From assembly GCA_947683425.1 (NCBI GenBank), contig CANTUQ010000101.1:31643001-31707000 (forward strand): a stretch of DNA of 64,000 nucleotides. The letters are read 5' to 3'. A program made the position numbers and the translations under genes. Source of the DNA: Excoecaria cochinchinensis (taxonomy: Eukaryota; Streptophyta; Magnoliopsida; Malpighiales; Euphorbiaceae). The notes under the pieces were generated by a model that made no database searches, was not told the origin of the DNA, and saw nothing but the letters and a program-made list of their open reading frames with translations. Positions 1 through 11,951 of the stretch are shown piece by piece. Position 1 is the stretch's first letter, and each line of letters starts with the position of its first letter.

Positions 1-2011
1 ATTTAAGTGTCAAAATTAAGATTACACGCTTACTTTGATACATATGACTGCAAATTAATGTATATATATATATATTTCTTAAGTACTCCATTGACCTAGC
101 TAGCTATTCCGTGCAAGGTTGTCTTCCATTTTAACATGTGCCCTACCAATACGCATATATACAGTGGAGGATCAATCTTCTCTGCCCTGATATCTTTTAT
201 ATATAAAATATATCTTTGACCTTTGAACATAAATCAATTTAATATTTGGATGTTTGAGGGTAATTCCAGTTAATTACTTGCTGGATACCATAGCATTTGT
301 ACATATCTATATGTGCAGGTTTTTATTTTTTATTTTAATTTTTATCATGAATTAATAACCATTATACTAAAACTTAGTAAATGATTATTAAAGTAAAAAA
401 GATGGACATATTGCTATCACATATCTTTTCCCACTTAATGGAGGATATGTATAATCTGTCACTGTACAATATAATTTAACATGCTTTGCTTGACTTTTCG
501 TGTTTATCACTTTGTTTATTGGAAGACAAATTTCCAGGGCGGCTTCCACTTTCAAATCCATTTTATTTATTTATTTGGTTATTATATATCTGACCCGCGA
601 ATTCTCTAACATCACTTTTTCAACCCATTATAATTATACACATATACCCAATGAAAAGTTCAGCTGCTTGATTGGAAATTACTCATCTTAGCTCACATTC
701 CCATTAACTATATTTTTCACCACTTGCACTTTCTTCTCTTCAAGTTTATGAAGCCATTTTGTATTAATTGTATTTATTTATATATAGCTATTCTTTTTCC
801 TTCCATTTTTTGACCTAATTAAGCTATGAAGCTGTTTCTCAACTAATCATTTGCGGAGAGTATATACATACAGAACCCACGTTTTTGGAGACTAATACAT
901 TTACCTTTTTCTTGACCATATCAAAAGTTGATTTATTTTCTCATATACTGGTTAAATTCTACAAATTTAAGTTATGTTTATTCTTTTATACATATACATA
1001 TACATGCATATGTATATATGGCCTTTCCAAGTTATGAGGAGATGAGGCAATTAATATATATTCAACCCTAATTGAAATGAGGATATTGTCGGCCTGCAAT
1101 TAATTTGTACTAGTAAACAAACAAATAAAATGACAATGAAATTTTCAAAATACCCGACAAATGCCGTTTTCATACCATTTATTATTTTCTACAAATACCA
1201 AAGATATACAAAAATTCTTGTATGACAAACCCCCATTTCCAAAGTTTCCCATTTTTTTAATTAATTAATGAAAGGATATCATAGCATATAGTACAGCCAA
1301 ATCACATGCAATGCTCCCCAAAGTTGATGCACTTTGGTGGGTTGTGGGATGTTCTACACCAAATTTAAACCATTGATTTTTATGAACGGTAAGATGCATA
1401 ATAATGTGAAAAATTCTCTGGAATGCCACTTTGTACTTTATTATTCTTAAAGTAGGACTTAGCCTAAGGTTTCACAACTCTACCCCTCAAAACTTCCAAC
1501 AATGATTAACGGAAAAGGCAAACATCATTACATTTTTATTCTTAATTTACTAATAAATTAACTGTCATGCATACAGAATAATAAACTATTAATTGTGTAC
1601 ATAATAATTTATTGTTATTACTTGATGAAATGCCATAAGTTTTGGAGTCGAGACTTGATAAAATGTAATATTTTTAAATAATTAGAAGAAAGCAATTTAT
1701 TTTTATTTTTTTTTATGACCATATATTGGTGTGAATTTAGATTAGTGTCGAAAAAAAAATTATTGTTAAAAATTAGTCTCTCCCTCTATTATATATGTCA
1801 TTTCCTTTTATGATGAATTACTTTGCGTATATAACATAAATACCAGAATTATGATAAAATGAGTGAATAAGTAATGTGTAACATCATATCATGACTTTCT
1901 CTCTATCTCTATATATATAGGACTACGCCAACTAGAACTGCCAAAATCACTGTATAATATATGGTTGAAAGATGAGAAGAAATTAAGAGATAAGTTATAG
2001 GAAGCACAGGC
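1..2011. other. AT-rich intergenic / upstream region of MES17-like gene
   Basis: No coding region or RNA gene could be supported here. The sequence is AT-rich with short TA runs. A TATA-like tract (tctatatatatagg, about 1907-1920) lies about 90 bases before the start codon of the next gene and is the best promoter candidate. The only open frames are short and unlike any family. Confidence 0.6.
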
Positions 2012-2726
2012 ATGGGAGAGGAAGGGACGAAGATGGAAGCAAAGGCACACTTTGTGCTGGTGCATGGAATAGGAGGAGGGAGCTGGTGCTGGTACAAAAT
2101 CAGGTGTTTAATGGAGAATTCTGGTTATAAAGTTTCATGTATTGACCTCAAAGGAGCTGGCATCGATCAATCTGATCCCAATTCTATTCTTTCTTTTGAG
2201 GATTATAATAAGCCTCTCATCGACTTCATGTCTTCTTTGCCTGATAATCAACAGGTTTTAATTTCTATTTCCTTCTCAAAATTTAGTTATCCAAAGCTTT
2301 ATAATTAAATTTGCTAAAAGAACATGTACAGGTAATATTGGTAGGGCATAGTGCGGGAGGGCTAAGCGTAACGCAGGCAAGTCAAAAGTTTGGAAAGAAG
2401 ATCAGATTAGCAGTGTATTTGGCTGCCACCATGCTTAAGTTTGGTTTCTCCACAGATCAAGATTTCAAAGATGTAAATTTCTTAATTCTATACCTTATTT
2501 TGTTATCTATAAATAACTCAATTTTTTTTTTTAAATTTTATTTTGTTGAGTTGAAAAATGAACTATTAGGTGTTGTTTCTGAATGGCCAACTGTCTTCAC
2601 GAAGTATTTGGTTGTTAAGCAATAGACAAGGATGGTGACGATGAGTCGAGTTTACTGTTACTTAAGAAAACAAAAATTTATAATAATAACAACAATAAAC
2701 TTGCATACACACACACACACACACAC

Positions 2727-2765
<39 letters not shown>

Positions 2766-3390
2766 ATGACATGTTTTGTGAGAGTGTTAATTTGTTTACT
2801 GGTTAATTCATGGAAATATATTGCAACGCTTAGGGCCAGCCACCTAACTTGGAAAAGCTACACTTGGTGTACAGTTGAGTTAGGAATAGATTAAGACTTT
2901 TCTCTCTTTCTAATTTTCATTATTGGTTGTGCGAAATAGGATTTCTTTTTTCTTTTTCTTTTTTTTTTTATTACTTTTTCTTTTAGAGAGAGAGAGGGGA
3001 ATAGGGGACTGGGTTTCGAACAACTGAAATCTTCTAGTACATTAAGATCAGTTTTATTGTTATTTTTACATTTTAAGTCTATATATGTATCCTGATATGC
3101 AGTAATTAAACTATTAAAGTATTTAATAGTAGTAGGTGTAGGAGTAGAAATAAATGAGAGAGAATATATAATATTGGAAATGGAAATGAAAAATGAAAAA
3201 AACAGGGAGTTCCAGATCTATCATCGTATGGAGAAGTGTATGAGGTTGGATTTGGAGCCGGAAGTGATGACACTCCTACCTCTGCGATTGTCAAGAAACA
3301 ATTCCAACGCCAAATCATATATCAATTGAGCCCACTTGAGGTATGAGTGTGTGTGTATATATATATGAAATATAATTGTGAGATTTTCAT

Positions 3391-3459
<69 letters not shown>

Positions 3460-3895
3460 GTGAGATGCATAATAATAGTAATGAAATATAATGTGAGATT
3501 TTCATCAAAAAAATAAAAAAGAATATAATTGTGAGATGCATAATAATAGTAATGTGCATATATATATATATACTGATCACAATTTCATATGTAAATAGGA
3601 TTCAACACTAGCTTCGATGCTACTGAGGCCAGGACCGACGCTAGCATTGATGTCAGCCAAGTTCAGGGCGGAAGAAGAAGGAAATGATGATGAGATAGAA
3701 AAGTTGGAGAGAGTGTACATAAAGACAAAGCATGATAATGTGATAAAACCAGAGCAACAAGAATCCATGATCAAAAGATGGCCTCCTTCTCAGGTTTATA
3801 TTTTGGATAGTGATCACAGCCCTTTCTTCTCTTCCCCTTTTCTGCTCTTTGGCCTCCTTGTGAAAGCGGCTGCTTCTGTTGGATTCCCCATTTAA
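2012..3895 (+). CDS. MES17: Methylesterase, MES17-like (alpha/beta hydrolase)
   Basis: Predicted to hydrolyse small carboxyl methyl esters; Arabidopsis MES17 acts on methyl-IAA, so a role in auxin homeostasis is inferred. Four exons, all phase 0: 2012-2254, 2332-2472, 3206-3340, 3599-3895, giving 271 residues, the usual family length. The N-terminal HG oxyanion motif (FVLVHG) is followed by the nucleophile elbow VGHSAGG with Ser88; Asp219 (KHDNVIKPEQQ) and His246 (SDHSPFF) complete the catalytic triad. The block GVPDLSSYGEVYE and the C-terminal LLVKAAASVGFPI are family hallmarks. No signal peptide, so probably cytosolic. Introns 2 and 3 carry long AC/TA microsatellites. The closest match recalled is MES17 rather than SABP2, from the PLIDF, IKRWPPSQVY and AAASVG segments; exact substrate is not provable from sequence. 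A second in-frame Met lies eight residues in. Confidence 0.9.
2702..2763. repeat. (AC)n(AT)n microsatellite in MES17-like intron 2
   Basis: A run of CA dinucleotides passes directly into a run of TA dinucleotides, a common compound simple repeat in plant introns. Confidence 0.9.
3392..3453. repeat. (TA)n microsatellite in MES17-like intron 3
   Basis: About 60 bases of perfect TA repeat. It creates a spurious low-complexity open frame on the minus strand rich in Ile-Tyr. Confidence 0.95.
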
Positions 3896-4260
3896 TCACA
3901 GCAACTACGTTCAGAATTACATCTAATTAAGCCTGTCATTTCTCATTCAGAAAGTGTATCTGTAACTTGTTATGATTCTTGATTGGAATTTCAAATGCCA
4001 CGAACTATCCTAACCCCTTTTCCATGTTTCAATTAAATAAAACCAACGGGTTGCTTGGTCCAAATAAGAGCTAGGTCCCAGATTCAAGAATGTACATTTT
4101 CCTCAATTATGAATTTAATAGTTTTCGATTCTAAATTAGTCGTTATTACGGATTTAAAGAAGTTGGAATAAATATCACGGGTTACGGAACAAAAAAAAAA
4201 AATAAAATAAAGAAAGAACGAGAGCAACATTTAATGTAGATCAGCTATCAATAAGCACCG

Positions 4261-4431
4261 CAAGTTGTTATATTGATTCAACACATGTATCGTGAAGGAA
4301 ATTGCTGTGCTGATTTCTTGGTTAGTCTGGCTTCATCCATGTGGTTGGGTTATCATTTGCTGGACGTTGCTCCTCCTAGGATGTTTTCCTTGCTGTTAGC
4401 TCATATTGTGGGCATTTCTGGGTCTAATTAG
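4261..4431 (+). mobile_element. LINE-type retrotransposon remnant (C-terminal RNase H end)
   Basis: Reading from 4261 in frame gives IQHMYREGNCCADFLVSLAS followed by PPRMFSLLLAHIVGIS and a stop at 4429-4431. The HxYREGNxxADxLA pattern followed by a P-P-x-x-x-x-LL segment is typical of the last helix of the RNase H-like domain (RVT_3) at the end of plant non-LTR retrotransposon polyproteins. No reverse transcriptase is present upstream, so only a 5'-truncated tail remains. A TA tract follows at about 4453. Confidence 0.6.
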
Positions 4432-4689
4432 GTTATATATCTATATTTTGTAATATATATATATACATGTACTGTAACTAAATGCGGATAATAATAGAGA
4501 TAAAATTAAATATGTGTGTAATAATCTTTTAAGTTAGGCCAATCCCATACGCCAACGCCAAGCCGCCGCATTTTCCGACAAAATAGAAGCATTTAGCTGT
4601 AGAAAGTTAGGCTTAACAGCCAATACAAATTAGCCACGTAATCTTAACCGAAAGCATCAAGGAATCGAATCCTGCAATTTTGAAAGACT

Positions 4690-5411
4690 ACTGCTTTATA
4701 TTTAAGCGTCCAACCAATCCCAAAACTCCGCGCTCAAACGTTAAAACTCATCGTTTTCCTCATCGTCGTTTCAATCTTACAAGGTTAGACAAATCCTTCT
4801 CTCTATTTATCTTCTTTGTTTTCTTGCAGTTCCGATCCTATTACTTCCCGTTGTGTATTTGGTCTCTCGGGAACAAACACAATTCATTCTCTGTTGTAAT
4901 ATGCTATCTTTTTATCTAAATCCGTAGACTATACTATTGTGTTGTTTAAAAATTACATCTTTTTTAACTCTTATGCCTTGTCCCCTGTTCTATGCTTCAT
5001 AAACCTGATAAGTTCCCAGGGAAAGTTGATATCTTGAGAAAGAAACCAAAAGATAAAATCTTTTAATTGTTTAGTCTTGATTTATTTGTATGTGGCTACA
5101 TTGATTTGTTTATGTATCTTGTATTGATCATACGGTTCATGCCCTGAACTGCAGAATTGACGGACTCATCTTCATGAATTCAACCGCTACTGCTGCTAAC
5201 GCTGTTTCCTGTATATCGGGAAACAAAAACCACTTGTTTTTCTGGATTTTGGCTTGCTTACTCCCAACTCTCTTTGGAACTCCTGTTAGATACATTGACT
5301 TTCTCCTGTTTAAGGCCATTGTTAGGATCCCCTCTTCATCTCTTTGCATTGGAAACGTCATTTTGTAGAAGCCAAGGTCTTTCTGTTTCCTCCATTTCAT
5401 ATTAGCACAGG
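4690..5411 (+). promoter_or_regulatory. Presumed 5' leader of the S6 kinase gene
   Basis: Inferred leader. A plausible 5'UTR donor follows AATCTTACAAG near 4783 and two acceptors are possible: CTGCAG at about 5153, or GCACAG immediately before the ATG at 5412. With the first acceptor an upstream open frame of 64 codons (5174-5368) stays in the mRNA; with the second it is removed. The upstream ATG has reasonable context (TTCATGAAT). Transcript data would be needed to choose. Confidence 0.4.
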
Positions 5412-7456
5412 ATGGTTTCCTCCAAGTTGTCTAAGCCCCTTCAGAGTCAGTTGCTTCTTCCAATGGGACCACCTGATGCTCTTCCTTCTGGTTATGCAGA
5501 ATTTGATTTCTCTGATGTGTTTGGCCCTGCTCCTTTACAGCTTAACACTGGAAACTCTAAAACCTTGATCGTAGAGGCTAATGGATCACTCCTCAATGAT
5601 CCCCCAATCATCTGTTCTCGGTCCCATTCCTTGATAGGCCCCTCAAGTCATGTCAATCACTCTTTTAAGCTCAGTAAGCTCACATTGCTTGATTCTGATG
5701 AGGATTCCTTGGAAATCCCGGAAGCAACTACTGGGCAATCAGGAAATGCCACTGCTGACGTTGACTCGGAGATATGCAATGAAAATGTTGGGAAAGAGCT
5801 TTCTGTGGGGCTCAAAGACTTTGAAGTTCTCAAGGTTGTTGGCCAAGGTGCTTTTGCAAAGGTGTATCAAGTGAGGAAGATTGATACTTCAGAAATATAT
5901 GCAATGAAGGTCATGAGGAAAGATAAGATAATGGAGAAAAATCACGCTGAATACATGAAATCTGAGAGAGACATATTAATAAAAGTAGACCACCCCTTTA
6001 TTGTGCAGCTCAGATACTCATTCCAGGTAATTCATTTACTTGAATGGATGCTTTTGCATGTATTCTTTAAAGTTCCAGTTTTTGTGGGTTCTAATAGAAG
6101 TTAAGCATCAGAATTTAATCAAATATATTGTGGTGCACTAACTTAAATTAATTTCTGTTTGGCAGACCAAGTATAGGCTCTACCTTGTGCTTGATTTTGT
6201 AAATGGGGGTCATCTTTTCTTCCAGCTCTACCGCCAGGGTTTGTTCAGGTATATAATTTTCTCCGCTAAGTAGTTACTTAGATTTTGTTGAGTAACCTTG
6301 CCATTTGAAACCTCTCATGATGTGCCATTGTTTCTTTTTTCCAGAGAGGATTTGGCACGTATCTTTGCAGCTGAGATTGTTTCTGCTGTTTCTCACCTCC
6401 ATGCTAATGGCATAATGCATAGGGATCTTAAACCTGAAAACATTCTTCTTGATGCTGATGGGCATGTAAGGTTCTAGGACTCCCTGTCTGTGTATGATGA
6501 TATTTTAAGTGTGCAAGTGAGATTTTATTTAATCAGACAAATCTTAAATCTGATGTTATGCTTGTGCTTGATACCAGGTAATGTTGACAGATTTTGGCCT
6601 GGCAAAGCAGTTTGATGACAATACAAGGTCAAACTCCATGTGTGGAACTTTAGAATATATGTCCCCTGAAATTGTTCTTGGGAAAGGCCACGATAAGGCT
6701 GCCGATTGGTGGAGCGCGGGAATCCTGCTCTTTGAAATGCTTACAGGAAAAGTTAGTATTCCTTGTTCAGAGACTCATTTTTATCCGAAATTCTGCAGTT
6801 TTATGTGTTTCAGTTAAAAATTTCTTTCAAATCCAGAAAGTTTCGCTTTACCTAATGGTTTAGGGTCCTTATATTATATGTCAATGTAAGGATTGTGCAA
6901 GACTGCTATTAAATGTCTGAACTTTTAATTATTTTTACTGGTTTTGCAGCCGCCTTTTTGTGGCGGAAACAGACAAAAAATTCAGCAGAAGATTATAAAG
7001 GACAAGATCAGGCTACCCTCATTTTTGTCTAGTGAAGCACATTCACTCCTGAAAGGGGTAAATTTACTCTCCCGTTGCCTTTGCTTTAATCATGCTTGAT
7101 CTCAAATCATGCTGCATAGTTAGTTTATGTGATTTGGTTTGGTGTATTAATCAGCAATTTGATACTCTTTTCAGCTCCTGCAGAAAGAAGTAAGCAAGCG
7201 CCTCGGTAGTGGACCAGGCGGAAGCCAAGAGATAAAATCTCACAAGTGGTTCAGATCAATCGACTGGAAGAAGTTGGAAGCGAGGAAAATTAGGCCTAGC
7301 TTTATCCCTCAGATTGAGAGTAAGCTATGTGTTGCCAACTTTGAAGAACACTGGACCAATATGCCAATCCTTGATTCGCCAGCCGCTACCCCAAAATCTG
7401 CTGACAATCCCTTCAAGGGGTTCACGTATGTGAAGCCTGCCTCTTTTCTTCATTAG
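5412..7456 (+). CDS. S6K: Ribosomal protein S6 kinase (AGC kinase)
   Basis: TOR-pathway Ser/Thr kinase that phosphorylates ribosomal protein S6. Six exons: 5412-6026, 6166-6248, 6345-6465, 6578-6751, 6950-7057, 7175-7456, giving 460 residues, close to Arabidopsis S6K1/2. A TOS-like motif FDFSDVF sits at residues 31-37, where TOR/Raptor would dock. The kinase domain starts near residue 133 with GQGAFAKV, YAMKV lysine, HRDLKPEN in exon 3, and TDFGLAK at the start of exon 4. The PDK1 T-loop site is Ser293 (SNSMCGT), and the AGC C-tail hydrophobic motif FKGFTYV carries the TOR site Thr451, nine residues before the end. All key residues are present, so the enzyme should be active. Which S6K paralogue it is cannot be told from the sequence alone. 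Confidence 0.96.
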
Positions 7457-7870
7457 AAGTATAGCTTCCAAAGCAATACTTATTTCCTGTGTATTATCTC
7501 TTGAGATAGAAAGACTCTACGAAGATTATATGTATGGTTGCTTCTATTTTTTGATGTAAAAACTGCGAGAAAAAAAAATAAGCAATAGAAATTTTTGTTG
7601 AGACATGTTGTGATTCTTGACAGTTGTGTTTGTTTTGTGATTTGTTTTTCCTTGTTAGATATTTGTTATAAGAATTGTGATAATCAATGGTTAGAAACTG
7701 ATCTTGTCACAAAAGCAAATGAGGAAAAAGAAAAGCTTTACTTATTTTTCTAACATCTGTGATGATATTTTCGAAGGGACATGTATCTAAATATGAAAAC
7801 CTTACATATCAGGCAGCATTTGATATGTTGTTTGCACACATAGAGCAAGAAACATGTAACTGTGGCAAAT
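7457..7870. other. Intergenic; 3' flank shared with the receptor-kinase duplication
   Basis: No gene. From about 7630 the sequence is clearly similar to 9755-9999, the 3' flank of the intact LRR receptor kinase: both contain CTTGTCACAAAAGCAAATGA and GAGCAAGAAACATGTAACTG. The segmental duplication therefore includes 3' untranslated and downstream DNA. Confidence 0.75.
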
Positions 7871-8866
7871 TCACGGGGTTTGTGCATTAAACTCAGCCTT
7901 GGACTCAGATTGTCGAATTCGTTCTATCATTCGGACAACTTCTTCCATCGAAGGACGCATTTCTTGCACTTTTTCTACACAAGGCATTGCAATATGAAGC
8001 ATCTGCACCATTTCCTCTTTGATGTTTTGGTATTTAATTAGCTCAACATCAAGCACTTCATTCCATTTTTCCCTCACCACAGCCCTCACCCATCCTGCCA
8101 GATCGGCAACACCAACGTGCTCTGGCACTTTCCCTGTCAGCATTTCCAAGAGTACAGCTCCAAAACTATATACATCAGACTTTTGATTCACCTTATGTGT
8201 TTCAATCACCTCAGGAGCTCTGTATCCAATGGATTGAGTTGTTGTTGAGGGGAAGTTCATCAGATGAGTCAATCCAAAGTCCGATATACAACCATCAAGA
8301 TCAGAGGTGAGCAGGATATTTGAGGTTTTATGTCACCATGAACACATTTTGTACTGCCTGCAGAATGAATGTGGGCAATGCCCTTTGCAGCTCCAAGGCA
8401 ATTTTTTAGTCTCGCATCCCAATCAAGTGCAGTTATTCTTGCTCCTCTATCACCTGATTTTTGAATACCACAAGATAAATGCACAATATATGGTATAGAT
8501 AAGCAAATTAATCAAGAGATAACTACATACCATGCCGTAATGCAGAAAAGCTGCCTTTTGTCATGTTATTGTAAAAAAGAAGCTTTTCATCATTGGAATA
8601 GTAATAAGCCTGGAGGGGCACAACGTTCGGGTGCTGCCCGATCCTGCCCATAATCTCCATCTGCTGCTCAAATTCCTTCTTTCCAACAATATCTTTTTTC
8701 AACCTTTTCACAACAACTATTGTTCCGTCCTCAAGGAACAGTTTATAGGATGTTCCATAGCTCCCTGTACCAAGAACTTCAGCTGAAGCTCTAAACAGAT
8801 CCTCAAGATCAAAGTTTTAACAACAACCTTCAAAGAACAGTTTATTCCTTTTAGCCTCTTGTATCA
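7871..8866 (-). pseudogene. LRR receptor-kinase tail, duplicated and broken
   Basis: Near copy of the kinase region of the intact paralogue at 10000-11951, starting at the segment (I/V)QEAxxNKLFF and running to a shared C-terminus NAQTP. Breaks: an in-frame TAA at 8817-8819 where the paralogue has TAT; and a one-base deletion between 8325 and 8326 (AAAACCTC against AAAAGCCTC in the paralogue), which shifts the frame just after VHGDIK. The single intron keeps the same place and usable splice sites (donor after CATG near 8532, acceptor before GTGATAGAGG near 8454). It lacks the ectodomain and membrane span; its 5' side is a DC1 sequence instead. Notably it keeps HGD and DFG where the intact gene has HGN and DVG. 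Probably no functional product. Confidence 0.85.
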
Positions 8867-9741
8867 CCACGTCAGACGGATCGGGTGATGCGAAAGCACA
8901 AGCAATATGAATATAAAAAATGCAGCTATAGCACTTGTAGGATACTGTATTTCCCAACTTATCACACTTGCAACATTTATATATAAAGTTGACCCAAGAT
9001 GGCATGATCACAAAATTCAATGGGTGTTTATGTCCTTCATATCTAAGAATGGTTGGCAAAATGCTAGATTCAATGTGACTTTGAAAAAGGCAATTCGGAC
9101 AAATTATAGAAAATTCATCACAAAACTTACATCTCTGTTTACTTGGAAAATTATAACACTCTAGAGTATTTTCACTTAGATACCAAGGACATTCCACTTT
9201 GAGATTGTTTGAGTTGATTGAAAATTCAGCACACTCTTTGTGGAAGATGAACTCGTCACATTCTAAGCAACTATAGGTTGTACCAGAAATTGATTTGTTA
9301 CAATAATTGTAAAAGAATTTCTCTAAAGTAGTATTAATTGTTTTAGAAACAATAAAAACGAATTTTCTCACAATCAAATGATGAAAGTTCAACAGAAGAG
9401 GAAACTTTTGATTCAAGATCTATCTTTTTATGTGATTTTGCAATCTCTAACAACTTGGGAGCAAAATTCTCCACTTTGAAAGCCATATCCATGTTAATGC
9501 TGAGATTTTGAACTTTGTCTGTATCATAGACATCCAAAGCCCGAGCATGGCCTTCACTTAAGCATTCGATGATGATCACAGATGCACTTTTGGAGCTTGC
9601 TAGTTGCTCCAATTTCATGAACTCATCATTTTCAGAGAGCAGGGTGACAATGACTCTTAGTTTGGCATCGAGTTGGGTTGAAGCGATTTGAGCGATAATT
9701 TTGAAAATTTTGACTGAATATATGATCCATATAAACATCAA
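8867..9741 (-). pseudogene. DC1 (Cys/His-rich C1) domain gene fragment, fused to the kinase remnant
   Basis: Two overlapping minus-strand frames together read as a DC1-family protein. The upstream frame (9741-9343) has LDAKLRVIVTLLSENDEF and KVENFAPKLLEIAKSH, which I do not assign to a named domain. The downstream frame (from about 9380) has CNKSISGTTYSCLECDEFIF, HKECAEF, CKFCDEFSIICPNC, and CCKCDKLGNTVSYKCYSC with HIACAF, the spaced Cys/His pairs of DC1 zinc-binding modules. A frameshift at a T run near 9360 separates them. After DPSDVV the sequence passes without a break into the receptor-kinase juxtamembrane segment and ends at TAA 8817-8819. DC1 proteins are thought to bind zinc and sometimes lipids; function here is doubtful given the breaks. 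Confidence 0.7.
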
Positions 9742-9754
9742 TTAATTAAGTTAT

Positions 9755-9999
9755 GTGTGCTTTGCGATTTCTTTTTTCTTCGTTAGACATTTCTTAGAAA
9801 TTGTGATAGTCATGGCCACAAACCGAACTTGTCACAAAAGCAAATGAGGAACAAAAAGGTTTTACTTATTTTCCTAACATCTGGGGTGAATTTTCAGAAA
9901 GGACATATTTCAAAATATGAAAACATTACATATCAGACAGCATTTGATATGTCGTTTGCACCTATATAGAGCAAGAAACATGTAACTGTAGCAACTGTT
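9755..9999. other. 3' flank of the LRR receptor pseudokinase gene
   Basis: Non-coding, homologous to 7630-7870. Presumably contains the 3'UTR of the gene on the minus strand. Confidence 0.6.
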
Positions 10000-11951
10000 T
10001 CATGGAGTTTGTGCATTAGACTCAGCCTCCGAGAATGGCAGGTTCTTGGACTCAGATTGTCGAATTCCTTCCATCATTCGAAAAACTTCTTCCATGGTAG
10101 GACGCATTTCTTGCACTTTTGCTACACATGCCAATGCAATCTGAAGCATCTGCACCATTTCCTCTTCAATGTTTTGGTATTTCATTAGCTCAACATCAAA
10201 CACTTCAGCAGTCCATTCTTCCCTCACCACAGACCTGACCCATCTTGGTAGATCAACAACATCATCGTGCCCTGGCACTTTCCCTGTCAGCATTTCAAGA
10301 AGTACAACTCCAAAACTATATATATCTGCCTTTTGATTGACCTTGCGTGTTTCGATCACCTCAGGAGCTCTGTATCCAATGGTTCGAGATATTGTTGAGG
10401 GGAAGTTCATCAGATGAGTCAATCCAACATCCGATATGCAACCATCAAGATCAGAGGTGAGGAGGATATTTGAGGCTTTTATGTTACCATGGACGCATTT
10501 TCCATTACCTTCAGAATGAATGTGGGCGATGCCCTTTGCAGCTCCAAGGCATATTTTTAGTCTTGCATCCCAATCAAGTGCAGTTGTTCCTGCTCCTCGA
10601 TCACCTAATTTTTGAACACCACAAGATAAATATACAACATATGGTATAGAAAAGCAAATTAATCAAGAGATAAATATATACCATGCAGTAATGCAGAAAA
10701 GCTGCCGCTTGGCATATAATTATAAACTAGAAGCTTCTCATCCTTGGAATAGTAATAAGCGCGGAGGGGCACAACGTTCGCGTGCCGTCCCATCCTCCCT
10801 ATAACCTCCATCTGCTGCTCGAATTCCTTCTTTCCAACCATAACTTCTTTCAACCTTTTCACAACAACTGTCGTCCCGTCCTCCAGGATTGCTTTATAGG
10901 CTGTTCCATAGCTCCCTTTACCAAGAACTTCAGCTGAAGCCCTCAACAGGTCCTCAAGATCAAAGTTATAACTAAAGCCTTCAAAGAAGAACAGTTTATT
11001 CTTTTCGGCCTCTTGTACACCACTGCCAAAATCCTTAGGCTTTTCACTCTCAGATTTCCCTTTTAACATAATGTTTCTTTCATCTTTCCTTTTCAAACAA
11101 CATACAAAGATGACAAAAACAAGGAGAAATAGCACTGCAAATCCTCCAAGGACTATTGCAATAATCGAATTCACTCCTAGTTTCTTCTTAGAAGTAGGGG
11201 CAACATGAATTTGAGAGCCTGGTGGTGAGTTAGCAGAGTAAGTAGGCGAAGGTGAAGGCGATATTATGGAGCAACGGTTAAGAGGTGGACCACATAGTAG
11301 AGAGTTTCCATGAAACGAACCAGAGGGGAACTTCCGAAGAGAGGAAGGAATTGAACCATCAAAGTTGTTAAAGCTCAAATTCAAGGACTTGAGCTTTCGA
11401 AGTTTTATATTGGGTATCGCTCCAGCGAATGAATTGTTTTGAAGGTACAGTGCAGAGAGTTGTGTTAGATTCTCAAGTGCGGGTGGGATATTACCAGATA
11501 AGGAATTGAAAGAAAGGTCCAAGACATTGAGGTTAGGAGAGAGCGAGGCAGGGAAGGGACCAGAGAAGTTATTGTGTTGAAGGAAAAGGTCTTGAAGGGA
11601 AGGAATTGAAAGTATATCAGAAGGAAGATTTCCATTAAGATAGTTGGATCTTAAGCTGAGGAATCTAAGAGCATCAAGTCTTGATATGGTGTTTCTTGGG
11701 ATGGGACCGTAAAGCCCAACACCTGGAAGATGGATAGCTATAACTCGACTTCCATTTGAACCACAATAAACTCCAAACCAAGAGGAGCAAACTGAGGTTG
11801 AATTGTTCCAGTTCAGTTTACGGATATGGGGAACAGCAGCAGCAAAATCAACAAGTGCTTGTCTGTCAGAATTGAGATCAGAAATAACACAAGGAACAAT
11901 ACACAATACGAAGAAGAAAGAAAGCATAGAAATGGAGGATTGAAGCGCCAT
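10000..11951 (-). CDS. LRR receptor-like protein with pseudokinase domain (LRR-III type)
   Basis: Plasma-membrane receptor-like protein of the LRR-III group that includes Arabidopsis At5g58300. Two exons, 11951-10682 and 10604-10000, give 624 residues. Order: signal peptide (about 1-24, ending CVISD), LRRNT region with paired cysteines (SVCSSWFGVYC), about five LRRs (roughly 70-205), Ser/Pro-rich linker, membrane span (IIAIVLGGFAVLFLLVFVIF), then the kinase fold with GKGSYGTAYKA and the ATP lysine in TTVVVKRLKE. The catalytic loop reads VHGNIK instead of HRDLK and the metal-binding motif reads DVG instead of DFG, so phosphotransfer is unlikely; this group typically signals as scaffolds. The single intron before DRGAG is conserved in the family. 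A duplicated, broken copy of its 3' half lies immediately downstream. Confidence 0.93.

Noticed and set aside
3221..3580. 119-codon minus-strand frame rich in Ile and Tyr
   Set aside because: Produced by TA microsatellites in the MES17-like introns and antisense of its exon 3.
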